Positions 1 through 8,869 of a DNA stretch of 64,000 nt are shown here, piece by piece. The position numbers were made by a program, and so were the translations under genes. This DNA is from Alcanivorax sp. Its GTDB lineage: Bacteria > Pseudomonadota > Gammaproteobacteria > Pseudomonadales > Alcanivoracaceae. How positions within the stretch are numbered: the stretch's first letter is position 1; the number at the start of each line of letters is the position of its first letter. The stretch lies in the NCBI RefSeq assembly GCF_019431375.1, contig NZ_CP080267.1, positions 1,984,001 to 2,048,000 on the forward strand. The letters run 5' to 3'. The notes beneath the pieces are model-generated. The model made no database searches, was not told where the DNA came from, and saw nothing but the letters and a program-made list of their open reading frames with translations.

Positions 1-303
1 CACTCTATCCAAAGTTAACCAGATCTTGTCTGGGTTTAATGTCGCCTCAGCCTATGAGTTCTTCCGCTGGTCTGTCGCCGAAAACGGCACCTTCGTTCTG
101 ATTGAGGGTGGGGTCGGGCTTAAAAAGCCAACAGATGAAAAACACCATGAAAGCACCTATGGCGACCGGCAGATGAGACTCTCGGTCGGTTATGCATACG
201 AAAACAGAGATCTCCGTCATGCATTTACCGGAACCCACGACAGCAGCCTCGAACTCCATTGCCAATGATCTAACACGAACTCTGACACGCAAGGTATTGA
301 ACA
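1..303. other. Left edge of window, no gene assigned
   Basis: Two overlapping open frames face each other here: about 80 codons on plus (26-268) and about 85 codons on minus (47-304). Both need a non-ATG start. The minus frame has one hydrophobic run, but neither has a good ribosome binding site or a recognisable motif. The stretch may be the remains of an island gene that begins outside the window. Confidence 0.4.
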
Positions 304-1116
304 ATGATTAACAAACTGATCATCACTCTATTATTCGCAGCATTCATGACCGGCTGCGGTGAAACATTTGATGCTTCGAATGACAACATGATCCGGGTCT
401 CGTACAACGGGATTTTAGAGACTTTGGATGGTAAAGAAGAGGAGCAGTTCAAACGCCAGTACCAGTTCTATACAGAACAGTATGAACTCCCGCAGGATCC
501 TGAAGAGCCTGGTATCAATTTTGCTCAAAATGACATTGAGTCACTTCATGGCCTCACCTACGGGGAGGTCATCAGCAAAGTCGCGCAGCATGAACAGTAC
601 GTTGCCGACATTCGCAGGGAAGAAGATCTCTTTATGCTCCGAGAGCTCCATGGCCTCTATCTAGATAGCAGAGAAAAGATCTTGTCGTCGATGAAAGACC
701 TGCCAGTGGCCCTAGAAGCGATGGAAGCAAAATTCCTGGGGCCGCTGGCCATCAAAGCCGAACTCGATAACAACACCGATTACACTATCAGGGAATTCTC
801 CCTAGAGGTGAGCGTCGTCCAGAGAAGTACGGGGGAACAGGTTTACTCAACGTCAGTATTCGCCGACCTTGGTAATGACCCGCTCCCGCCCGGCTACTCC
901 TACACCAGCTCATTTGGAGATCAAAAAGTACAAGAGGTGATACAAGACAAGAACTACACCGTGATTGGGTATCTATCCAATGTCATCGTTGATGATGGCA
1001 GGCGCGTATATGCCAAGATGGCTGAAAGTAACTTCCTACAGTACGCCTCTTTGAAAAGAGCCTACCCTGAAGAGTTCAAGGATATTCAGGAAGAGCTGGG
1101 CGATCCGGTTATCTAG
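304..1116 (+). CDS. Predicted lipoprotein of unknown function
   Basis: A 270-residue protein that starts with a classic lipoprotein signal: MINK, a hydrophobic stretch, then the lipobox MTGC with Cys18 as the likely lipidation site. It is therefore probably anchored to a membrane facing the periplasm. The rest is acidic and soluble-looking with no transmembrane segment. I do not recognise the family. An ATG with a weak purine-rich leader (AAGGTATTG) is the start. The gene points toward the 3' end of the disrupted kinase gene, which lies on the other strand, so the two are convergent and share no operon. Base composition is lower in GC than the core genes to the right, in keeping with the island. 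Confidence 0.75.
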   Translation: MINKLIITLLFAAFMTGCGETFDASNDNMIRVSYNGILETLDGKEEEQFKRQYQFYTEQYELPQDPEEPGINFAQNDIESLHGLTYGEVISKVAQHEQYVADIRREEDLFMLRELHGLYLDSREKILSSMKDLPVALEAMEAKFLGPLAIKAELDNNTDYTIREFSLEVSVVQRSTGEQVYSTSVFADLGNDPLPPGYSYTSSFGDQKVQEVIQDKNYTVIGYLSNVIVDDGRRVYAKMAESNFLQYASLKRAYPEEFKDIQEELGDPVI

Positions 1117-2490
1117 TTTGGCATTATCCCAGCCGTGACCACAGTTGCGCGATTATCAAAGTGTGTGGAGACTGTGTCCATCTGACACCATGTGCGGTGG
1201 GGGGCCTGACTTGACTGCCAGGAGACGACCTCCCATCGCAAAGGATTTCACACCGTGCTCCTTGAGACATGAATCTTGCAATACTTCATCCCCAAAAAAT
1301 AGATTTTTAGATAACCGATTGCTTTAGTTATGCCAGATTTTCAGAGACTAAAATTTTTATCAGGAGGCATTACTTTCAATATAAGTTCGGAATTCCTGCT
1401 CTGACATCGTATCATGGCGTCCATCATAAGTATCAGGCACCAGATTATAGATTGATCTAGGGAAGGTCTGAATAACTCGCTTTTTTCGCCTTTACGATGA
1501 TCAACAGGCTTCTGCCATCAAATTCAGGCCACAATTCACTCTTGAGTGTTCATTTTTTCGCCTGATTGCCGCACTTTAGCGGCAATCAGGCGCACTGCCC
1601 CTAGGGCAGCAGCACCCGTTTCACCCTCAACAGGTTGTGCAGCCCCGCCAGGAGATAGAGCCGGTTGGTATTTTTCGCCAGACCCCGGTAGCGAACCTTG
1701 CTGTAACCGAACATGCCTTTGATCACTCGGAAGGGATGTTCCACTTTGGCACGTACGCTGGCTTTGATGGTTTCGCATTCCAGCGCAACCTTCGACATCG
1801 TGGAGCGCTTACCAGGACGCTCAGCGATAAACCAATCCACTTTACGGTTCTTGTGCTCTTCGCGTTTCTCGATACCGCAATAACCCGCGTCTCCCCAGAC
1901 ACGTTTCTCTTTGCCATGCAAAAGCTGGTCTGATGCCGTCAGGTCATGCTCATTCGCGGCGGTAGTGGCAAGGCTATGAATCAGACCCACCGTGTCATCG
2001 ACGCCAATATGGCACTTCATGCCAAAGTGCCATTGATTGCCTTTCTTGGTCTGGTGCATCTCCGGATCACGAGCCTTACCTTTGTTCTTCGTCGAGCTGG
2101 GCGCTTCGATAATCGTCGCATCAACGATGCTGCCTTCCCGAACCATCAGGCCATGTCGTGCCAACTGACGGTTGATCTTCTTGAACAGCTTCTTGCCAAG
2201 AGTGTGCTGCTCCAGCAGGTGCCGGAAGTTCAGGATCGTTGTCTCATCAGGAACCCGAGAGAGCCGAATCCCTGCGAAACGGCGCATAGACTCGATCTCA
2301 TACAAGGCATCTTCCATCGCCGGATCACTCAGGTTGTAGATGATCTGCATGACATGAATGCGAAGCATGCTGGAGAGCGGATACGGCGGCCGGCCAGTGC
2401 TACCGGAGGCGTAATAGACCGCAATCGTGGACTCCAGCGCCTTCCAGGGTAGCAACTGATCCAACTTCTCAATGAATCGCCACCAGTTCT

Positions 2491-3363
2491 CTAGACACTT
2501 CCCTGCCGTTCTTGGTGACGCTTTTCATACTCTACCGGTGACAGCTTTTCATTAGAACCATGGCGTCGACGGTTGTTATAGAACATCTCGATATAATCAA
2601 AAATATCTGCCCGGGCCGCGTCCCGACTGCTGTAAATCTTTCGCTTTATTCTCTCCCGCTTCAACAGCTGGAAGAAGCTCTCAGCAACAGCATTGTCGTG
2701 GCAGTTACCGCGCCGACTCATACTCCCCTCCAGCTCATGCGCCTTCAGAAACGAGTCCCAGTCGTGGCTGGTGTATTGGCTTCCTTGGTCGGAGTGAACA
2801 ACCACCTTGCCCTCAGGCTTGCGACGCCAGACCGCCATCAGCAGCGCATCCAGCGCCAGTTCCTTGGTTATCCTGGATTGCATTGACCAACCGATCACCC
2901 GTCTTGAGAACAGATCTAGAACAACCGCCAGATACAGCCAGCCTTCATGTGTGCGGATATAGGTAATATCCGTTACCCAGCTCTCGTTCGGGGCTTGCGG
3001 ATTGAACTGGCGCTGAAGGATATTCGGTGTCACCTTGTGCAGCTCCCCAGCCCTATGGCGTGGTTTACGATACCCCACCTGCGCTCGTATTCCTGCGTGG
3101 CGCATCAGGCGGTGGACTCGATTGGGCCCGCATCGCTCGCCATACTCGCGCAGATCGGTATGAACCTTCCGGTAGCCATACACGGCCCCGGATTCCAGCC
3201 AGAACTGCTTGATCAGCCCGGACAGGCGCTCGTCCTCGATTGCACGAGCTGAACGAGGCTGTCTCTGCCAGGCGTAAAAGCCACTGGGGTGAACGTCCAA
3301 CAGAGAACACAGTGAGCGGATTGGCCACCGCTCGCTGTGCTCCTGAATGAAGGCGTACCTCAA
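2491..3363 (-). CDS. IS3-family transposase OrfB (DDE integrase)
   Basis: A 290-residue catalytic half of an IS3 transposase. An N-terminal HTH_21-like segment (SLCSLLDVHPSGFYAW) is followed by the rve integrase core. The catalytic triad is visible as Asp in WVTDITYI, Asp in HSDQGSQY and Glu in AVAESFFQ. The TTG start at 3363 overlaps the stop of orfA, and the frame stays open upstream in the -1 phase. Translation is therefore probably as an OrfAB fusion by ribosome slippage at the A7 run (minus strand, 3393-3399) inside orfA, as known for this family. It looks intact. Confidence 0.95.
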   Translation of the reverse strand: MRYAFIQEHSERWPIRSLCSLLDVHPSGFYAWQRQPRSARAIEDERLSGLIKQFWLESGAVYGYRKVHTDLREYGERCGPNRVHRLMRHAGIRAQVGYRKPRHRAGELHKVTPNILQRQFNPQAPNESWVTDITYIRTHEGWLYLAVVLDLFSRRVIGWSMQSRITKELALDALLMAVWRRKPEGKVVVHSDQGSQYTSHDWDSFLKAHELEGSMSRRGNCHDNAVAESFFQLLKRERIKRKIYSSRDAARADIFDYIEMFYNNRRRHGSNEKLSPVEYEKRHQERQGSV

Positions 3364-3638
3364 TCGGACTGACTGGCGAAGTACGCCGCGGCTTTTTTTA
3401 GGATGTCTCGCTCTTCGGTAACGCGCTTGAGCTCTTTCTGGAGCCGGCGAATCTCGGCTTGGTCATCTGCATTGGCCTGATGCTGCTCGGAATCCGGGCC
3501 AAACTTCCTGATCCAGGCGTACAGGCTATGGGTGGTGACGCCGAGTCGGTCAGCCACTTGGGCCACACTGTGACCACGATCCGTCACCTGGCGAACCGCC
3601 TCAATCTTGAATTCTTCGGGATAGCGTTTGCTACTCAT
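3360..3638 (-). CDS. IS3-family transposase OrfA (HTH protein)
   Basis: A 92-residue protein, taking the ATG at 3638 (MSSKRYPEEFKIEAV) rather than earlier non-ATG codons. It has the HTH_Tnp_1 pattern with VAQVADRLGVTTHSLYAWI and a C-terminal leucine-zipper-like coiled coil (about 60-80) that serves dimerisation and contact with OrfB. Near its end the codons CTA AAA AAA GCC form an A7 slippery site. A -1 shift there enters the orfB frame without meeting a stop. Confidence 0.93.
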   Translation of the reverse strand: MSSKRYPEEFKIEAVRQVTDRGHSVAQVADRLGVTTHSLYAWIRKFGPDSEQHQANADDQAEIRRLQKELKRVTEERDILKKAAAYFASQSD

Positions 3639-4678
3639 AGATACCTCTCTGATTGCCATTTTGGATGGCTGAAAGGTGTCTAGCAAACTGGTGGCGATTC
3701 ACAAGGAACACTTCCCGCCGGGTCTTGCGCTTCTTGTGTTCATATTCGGCTTCGGCAAAAGTCAGCTGGCTCATGGCATTCCCGGAAAGTGGCTGATAGA
3801 AAGCCCTGATTATGGCAAAGTCGGGGAGTTTTTCAGAGGTTCCCTAGTACTGAAAATCACAAAGCTACCACGTAAATACCTGCAAATTAACCGTGCTTGC
3901 TCTGGCAGCGGCTCTCCATCAAACTCACCCTCATCCCAATTAAACCGTTCAACGTACTTACCAGAATCAATCTCTACCAATTCCTCATAGGGAGATATCA
4001 ACGAGTCATTTTCATATGTATTAGTAGACTCAATTTCTTCAGCCTCCATTCGAAAGTAATTCCATTGCGGATGAAGACCGAACGACTCGTATGTTAGCTT
4101 TTTTGGTTTCAGGTAATAATACAGCCTCTCAGAAACTTTAACTGCAATCATCCCCTTCTCTTTAGCACGCTCGGCACCTACAAATGTACTCCCTCCACCC
4201 CCAGGCAAAAACGCATGATTCAAACCATCAACTCTTGAAATTTCATTTAATACCGTAATTATATTTTCACAATCTCTCCATATAACAGACTCTGGAGAGC
4301 CTGCCGGAAACAATGCATTCTGAAGATCAAACCACTCGGTTATATTCTGCTCATGAAAATCATTGTTAATCCTAAGCCAGCCCTCAATCCTACTAATAAC
4401 ATCTTTCATTCCAGGCCGCTTATCGGGAGAGTTATCAGTGCACTCAGTCAATAGATCATGAAGAGACTTTGTGTAAAGCCCTCCACATACCGAGTTGATA
4501 CTGATCACTGATAATGGACTATACTGGCCATCAAAGCATTTCATATCACCAACAATCGCAATCCATAGAGTCTTTGCAAAGGAGTAAATGTCCGCTTTTT
4601 CACCATCAGCCTCATTGGCATAACGTCTCATTTCAGGAGCCATCGTAAACTTAGGGCCAACATCTCCACCTTCCTTAG

Positions 4679-5829
4679 GGAACCTCTGAAAAACTCCCCG
4701 ACTTTGCCATAATCAGGGCTTTCTATCAGCCACTTTCCGGGAATGCCATGAGCCAGCTGACTTTTGCCGAAGCCGAATATGAACACAAGAAGCGCAAGAC
4801 CCGGCGGGAAGTGTTCCTTGAGAAGTTGGATCAGTTGCTACCCTGGAAGGCGCTGGAGTCCACGATTGCGGTCTATTACGCCTCCGGTAGCACTGGCCGG
4901 CCGCCGTATCCGCTCTCCAGCATGCTGCGCATTCATGTCATGCAGATCATCTACAACCTGAGTGATCCGGCGATGGAAGATGCCTTGTATGAGATCGAGT
5001 CTATGCGCCGTTTCGCAGGGATTCGGCTCTCTCGGGTTCCTGATGAGACAACGATCCTGAACTTCCGGCACCTGCTGGAGCAGCACACTCTTGGCAAGAA
5101 GCTGTTCAAGAAGATCAACCGTCAGTTGGCACGACATGGCCTGATGGTTCGGGAAGGCAGCATCGTTGATGCGACGATTATCGAAGCGCCCAGCTCGACG
5201 AAGAACAAAGGTAAGGCTCGTGATCCGGAGATGCACCAGACCAAGAAAGGCAATCAATGGCACTTTGGCATGAAGTGCCATATTGGCGTCGATGACACGG
5301 TGGGTCTGATTCATAGCCTTGCCACTACCGCCGCGAATGAGCATGACCTGACGGCATCAGACCAGCTTTTGCATGGCAAAGAGAAACGTGTCTGGGGAGA
5401 CGCGGGTTATTGCGGTATCGAGAAACGCGAAGAGCACAAGAACCGTAAAGTGGATTGGTTTATCGCTGAGCGTCCTGGTAAGCGCTCCACGATGTCGAAG
5501 GTTGCGCTGGAATGCGAAACCATCAAAGCCAGCGTACGTGCCAAAGTGGAACATCCCTTCCGAGTGATCAAAGGCATGTTCGGTTACAGCAAGGTTCGCT
5601 ACCGGGGTCTGGCGAAAAATACCAACCGGCTCTATCTCCTGGCGGGGCTGCACAACCTGTTGAGGGTGAAACGGGTGCTGCTGCCCTAGGGGCAGTGCGC
5701 CTGATTGCCGCTAAAGTGCGGCAATCAGGCGAAAAAATGAACACTCAAGAGTGAATTGTGGCCTGAATTTGATGGCAGAAGCCTGTTGATCATCGTAAAG
5801 GCGAAAAAAGCGAGTTATTCAGACCTTCC
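4679..5829 (+). mobile_element. IS5-family element, right copy (intact)
   Basis: A complete 1151-bp element with ends GGAACCTCTGAAAAACTCCC and (complement) GGAAGGTCTGAATAACTCGC. It is flanked by the duplication TTAG (4675-4678 and 5830-5833). It interrupts the kinase gene between the DFG and APE motifs. The native sequence next to the target site, on the minus strand, is CTAAGGAAGGT, which copies the first seven bases of the element end, so an 11-bp direct repeat ACCTTCCTTAG flanks or overlaps the boundary. Confidence 0.95.
4748..5689 (+). CDS. IS5-family transposase, intact
   Basis: A 313-residue transposase with the DUF772-type N-terminal domain (about 20-110, RPPYPLSSMLRIHVMQ) followed by a DDE_Tnp_1 domain. 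The likely catalytic residues are Asp in SIVDATII, Asp in WGDAGYCG and Glu in KVEHPFRVIKG, the last followed by the Y-(2)R-(3)E-(6)K-like region typical of the family. The ATG at 4748 lies 69 bp inside the element. A CCTAGG-containing stretch and an inverted repeat (TGATTGCCGC ... GCGGCAATCA, about 5702-5729) follow the stop and may terminate transcription. It could mobilise both copies. Confidence 0.95.
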   Translation: MSQLTFAEAEYEHKKRKTRREVFLEKLDQLLPWKALESTIAVYYASGSTGRPPYPLSSMLRIHVMQIIYNLSDPAMEDALYEIESMRRFAGIRLSRVPDETTILNFRHLLEQHTLGKKLFKKINRQLARHGLMVREGSIVDATIIEAPSSTKNKGKARDPEMHQTKKGNQWHFGMKCHIGVDDTVGLIHSLATTAANEHDLTASDQLLHGKEKRVWGDAGYCGIEKREEHKNRKVDWFIAERPGKRSTMSKVALECETIKASVRAKVEHPFRVIKGMFGYSKVRYRGLAKNTNRLYLLAGLHNLLRVKRVLLP

Positions 5830-6470
5830 TTAGTAATATCTATTCGACCCGGGTACTTAACAAGTCCAAAATCAGACAAAAATAAACGGTTTTTTAGGAA
5901 AAGGATATTGGCTGGCTTTATATCACGATGATGAAATTCTCTTTGATGGAGTTGATGGAGAGTATTAGCCAGTCCCAGCATCCCCTCCACTATCTCCAGA
6001 ACAGTTTTTCCTTTTCTCCACTCAGAAAACTTGATAGCTTGCGGCATCACAAACCACGGCACCTGATCACCCACATCCTCTGGCAAAAACTTGTCAACCA
6101 ACGGTATAACACCACTAATATCTTGATTCTTCTCCATGGCTTCTACTTCGGACCTAAATCTATTGTAAATCGTCGGCCTGATTTTTTTTAAAAGCTTTAT
6201 GGCATAAGAATCATTTCCATCTTTTACTGACCATACTTCTCCATTACCACCAGATCCCAGCTTGTATGAAAGCTTCCAATCGCCAATGGTTTGATTTTTC
6301 CTATACTTAATATTTTTCGCCATAATACCCCCCTCAATTCACTTAACCCTCGCCGTCATACGATTTTCTCTAGCACGACACCGCTATGTTTAACTTGTTT
6401 TTTCCGAAAAGACTTAATCATTATATCCCTGCCGCCAGACCAATCTTGATTTCCAGCCCTTATGCAGCAT

Positions 6471-7125
6471 TTAATCCTGAATAAGAAAAGGTTCCCCTAC
6501 CGTCTGCTTGAGGCTGACCTTGTCAATCGGGGTAGCCATCAGATCAGCGCGTATCACTGGGGCTAGCAACCCTTCCAGCGCAGTCACATCCGTCACCTCT
6601 GGCGACAACCAAATGTCATACGCATCCTCAGGCAACCACAATGGCGTGGACTTGCGGTGGATCTGCTCCAGGGCCGGGATACCCGGCAGGGTAATGATCG
6701 ACGCGGAGGTAACTTCCTCCCCTGTCACCTTGTCCGTCCATTCTTTGTACAGCCCCCCCAAAGGCAATGGCGGTGCCATTGGCTGGCTCCAACAGATGCG
6801 GGCGCTTGCCGTCCTGGCTCTCGACAAAGGCGGTAGCGGGGATAATGCAGCGCGAATGCTTGAACTCGCGTTTCTGGGGTAGCTTGCGGTAATTGGTGTT
6901 TACGCTGAAGTAGTCCCTGTGGGGACGTAGCCCCTCCTGCGTCTGCTGGAGATACAGCCACCACGTCGCCGTGCGCAGTAATCGAGCCTCACTACCGCCC
7001 GTCACCACGCTAATCTGGGCCCCAGGCCGAAAGTCACCATAGATCAGTCGGTTAGCGTCCACGCCCAACGATTCTGCCAATTTGGCTGAGCCATCGCTCT
7101 TGATTAGCACGTAATTGGTACACAT
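6471..7125 (-). pseudogene. SRAP-family (YedK/HMCES) protein gene, frameshifted
   Basis: SRAP proteins crosslink to abasic sites in single-stranded DNA through Cys2. The start at 7125 gives MCTNYV, putting Cys at position 2. Asn and Glu motifs follow (TNYRKLP; PATAFVE). The frame then breaks at a run of seven G on the minus strand (6753-6759). Reading six G restores FGGLYKEW and the rest of the domain, including the conserved histidine in QIHRKSTPLW, for about 217 residues in all, normal for the family. Either a +1 slip has occurred in the organism or the base was miscalled. The gene is divergent from umuDC, and its start is 9 bases from a LexA box, so it is probably SOS-induced. Confidence 0.87.
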
Positions 7126-7134
7126 AATCAAATA

Positions 7135-7150
7135 CTGTACTTATGGACAG
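7135..7150. promoter_or_regulatory. LexA (SOS) box between SRAP gene and umuD
   Basis: CTGTACTTATGGACAG matches the gammaproteobacterial LexA pattern CTGT-N8-ACAG, with T and A context on both flanks. It lies 11 bp before the umuD ATG and 9 bp before the SRAP ATG, so one site could repress both divergent genes. Confidence 0.8.
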
Positions 7151-7161
7151 TTAATTTAGCC

Positions 7162-7596
7162 ATGCCGATTACCACTCTCTCTCCACTGGAGATAAGGGAG
7201 CAGTTTGCTGCACCCTGCTATCTCTCCCGCGTCAGGACCGGGTTTCCGAGCCCTGCTGACGATTACATGGACAAGAAACTCGACCTCAATGAGTTCCTTA
7301 TAAAACACCCCGCCTCAACCTTCTACTGCTGGACCGAGGGGGAATCCATGGAGGGCGTCGGCATCTATGACCGGGATCTCCTGATTGTTGACCGCGAGGA
7401 GCAGGCACGGCATCAGGATGTGGTCTTAGCCTTTCTGGATGGTGAGCTGACCTGCAAGATCCTGGATGCCCATCGTCGCCTGCTATGTTCAGCCCACGAG
7501 GACTTCCCGCCGATCCCCATCTTGGATGGGAGCGACTTTCAGATTGAGGGGGTTGTGATCAATGCCATCCACTTCTTCCGCCATCGCACTGGTTGA
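7162..7596 (+). CDS. umuD: UmuD-like SOS mutagenesis peptidase
   Basis: A 144-residue protein of the LexA/UmuD S24 peptidase family. RecA-stimulated self-cleavage gives UmuD', which joins UmuC as DNA polymerase V. The catalytic Ser62 lies in EGESMEG and Lys99 in LTCKIL, 37 residues apart as in E. coli UmuD. The cleavage region reads RTGFPSPADDY, with Thr-Gly where Cys-Gly or Ala-Gly is usual. Apart from that the length and fold are normal. It overlaps umuC by 35 bases, so the two are translationally coupled, and a LexA box lies just upstream. The copy is in the island, so it may be an accessory polymerase of mobile origin. Confidence 0.93.
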   Translation: MPITTLSPLEIREQFAAPCYLSRVRTGFPSPADDYMDKKLDLNEFLIKHPASTFYCWTEGESMEGVGIYDRDLLIVDREEQARHQDVVLAFLDGELTCKILDAHRRLLCSAHEDFPPIPILDGSDFQIEGVVINAIHFFRHRTG

Positions 7597-8851
7597 CTGC
7601 AACTCGTTCTACGCCAGTTGCGAGCAGATCTTCCGGCCTGACTTACGAGGCAAGCCGGTGGTGGTGCTGTCCAATAACGATGGCTTTGTTGTCGCCCGTA
7701 GCAAGGAGGCCAAAGCGCTAGGCATCCCAGACCTGGAAGCCTTTTTCAAGATTGAGGGGCTACTCAGAAAGCATGGCGTAGCCATCTTTTCCAGTAATTA
7801 CCCGCTGTATGGCGACATCTCCAACCGGGTGATGACCAAACTCCAGGCATTCAGCCCCCGGATTGAGGTCTACAGCATCGACGAGATGTTTCTCGACATG
7901 GCGGGGATCCCTGGCGATCCGAAGCACACCGCACATGAGATCAAGGCTCAGCTGTGGGATCACATCCGAATGCCAGTGGGGGTAGGCATTGCGCCAACCA
8001 AAACATTGGCCAAGCTGGCCAACCGAACTGCCAAGAAGCTCCCGCAGTGTCAGGGTGTCTGTGTGCTGGATGAACCACTGAAGTGGGAATGGGTGCTGAA
8101 GCGTGTCCCGGTCACGGCCATCTGGGGGATCGCCCGACGATTGGGGGCCAGGCTCAATGCTGAAGGAATTCACAGCGCTCTCGATCTCGCCAGGGCACAC
8201 CCCAAGGTCATTCGGCGGATGACCAGTATCAACCTGGAACGAACTATCGAGGAGCTGAACGGCAGAGCCTGCCTGGCCCTTGAGGAAGTGCCGCCCGCGA
8301 AGAAGCAGATCTACTGCACTCGCTCTTTCGGCAACAAGGCCTCTACTTCAGGCCCTGTACTGGAGGCGGTAGCTCTCTACGCGTCCCGAGCCGCCGAGAA
8401 ACTCCGGAAACAGCACCACCTGGCGTTGAGCATGCATGTGTTCATGCACACCTCGCCATTTGAGCCGAACTTCCACTCCGCCAGCGACTTGGTCCAGCTT
8501 CCCTACCCCACCGACGACACACGAGAGATCGTGAAATTGGCCAGGGCGACAGCCGCTCGCCTGTACCAACCTGGCCATGCCTTCCTGAAAGCGGGTGTTG
8601 GTCTCGTGAACATCTGCGACCGCAAGCACCATCAGTTCGACATGCTACACCCAGGCCAGACAGAGAGAGCTGACCAGCTCATGACCGTCATCGACAGTAT
8701 CAACCGTGCCCAAGGGAAAGGCAGCGTGTTCATGGCCTCCCAAGGGACCTCAGCCCCGTGGTACATGAGGCAACAGTTCAGATCACCGGAGTACACAACG
8801 CAATGGGCAGAGTTGCCCGTAGCTCACTGTCACACTCTGCCCTGCTCTTGA
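7562..8851 (+). CDS. umuC: UmuC, Y-family translesion DNA polymerase subunit
   Basis: A 429-residue catalytic subunit of DNA polymerase V, which copies past lesions during the SOS response. The N-terminal motif ALVDCNSFYASCE carries the first metal-binding Asp, and YSIDEMFLD carries the Asp-Glu pair of the palm. NNDG and the finger region follow the family. The C-terminal little-finger domain and the DUF4113-like tail (SPEYTTQW) are present, so it appears full length. The ATG at 7562 lies inside umuD in another frame. Expression should follow the LexA box before umuD. Confidence 0.95.
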   Translation: MPSTSSAIALVDCNSFYASCEQIFRPDLRGKPVVVLSNNDGFVVARSKEAKALGIPDLEAFFKIEGLLRKHGVAIFSSNYPLYGDISNRVMTKLQAFSPRIEVYSIDEMFLDMAGIPGDPKHTAHEIKAQLWDHIRMPVGVGIAPTKTLAKLANRTAKKLPQCQGVCVLDEPLKWEWVLKRVPVTAIWGIARRLGARLNAEGIHSALDLARAHPKVIRRMTSINLERTIEELNGRACLALEEVPPAKKQIYCTRSFGNKASTSGPVLEAVALYASRAAEKLRKQHHLALSMHVFMHTSPFEPNFHSASDLVQLPYPTDDTREIVKLARATAARLYQPGHAFLKAGVGLVNICDRKHHQFDMLHPGQTERADQLMTVIDSINRAQGKGSVFMASQGTSAPWYMRQQFRSPEYTTQWAELPVAHCHTLPCS

Positions 8852-8869
8852 TTGCATTCACACTGTAGG

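Larger units (their letters stand above)
2473..3701 (-). mobile_element. IS3-family element nested in IS5 transposase gene
   Basis: The element is 1229 bp. Its ends read TGAATCGCCACCAGTT on both sides (inverted, extending with small mismatches to CTAGACAC), and it is flanked by a 3-bp duplication CAA (2470-2472 and 3702-3704). Removing it restores the IS5 transposase frame exactly. The two overlapping genes and the terminal TGA fit the IS3 family, IS3-like subgroup. It is the youngest event in this nest because it lies inside an IS5 copy. Confidence 0.95.
1601..3774 (-). pseudogene. IS5 transposase interrupted by IS3 insertion
   Basis: This is the same transposase as the intact gene at 4748-5689, but the frame is cut after about 25 codons by the IS3 element at 2473-3701. 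The N-terminal codons (MSQLTFAEAEYEH) lie at 3774 downward and the remaining 287 residues at 2464-1601. All three DDE residues lie in the larger fragment, so the break is at the DNA-binding N-terminus. The copy may still be moved in trans by the intact transposase, because its ends are whole. Confidence 0.93.
1461..3843 (-). mobile_element. IS5-family element, left copy (carries a nested IS3)
   Basis: The ends are GGAAGGTCTGAATAACTCGC at 1461 and the complement of GGAACCTCTGAAAAACTCCC ending at 3843, giving imperfect inverted repeats. The flanking 4-bp duplication is CTAG (1457-1460 and 3844-3847), the size expected for IS5 elements. Without the nested element and its 3-bp duplication the copy is 1151 bp, exactly the size of the copy at 4679-5829, which lies in the opposite orientation. 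At least one silent base difference separates the two transposase genes. The copy sits in the 3' end of the kinase gene and removes its last 31 residues. Confidence 0.95.
1360..6323 (-). pseudogene. Ser/Thr protein kinase gene split by two IS5 copies
   Basis: Removing the insertions and one copy of each target duplication joins 6323-5830, 4674-3844 and 1456-1360 into one frame of exactly 474 codons (473 residues plus TGA). The N part has a glycine loop (LGSGGNGEV, 22-30), AIK with Lys43, HRDIKPAN (132-139) and DFG (151-153). The middle part opens with the activation-segment motif MAPEM and DIYSFA. The C-terminal half after the kinase fold is an acidic domain I do not recognise. The original C-terminus ends with IESNAS. 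All catalytic residues are present, so it was probably an active eukaryotic-type kinase before disruption. As it stands only an N-terminal fragment ending just after DFG can be made from its own start. The low GC and island position suggest transfer. The function is unknown; a phage-defence kinase is only one possibility. Confidence 0.88.

Noticed and set aside
1145..1327. 60-codon plus frame after the lipoprotein gene
   Set aside because: No ribosome binding site or motif, Cys/Arg-rich random composition.
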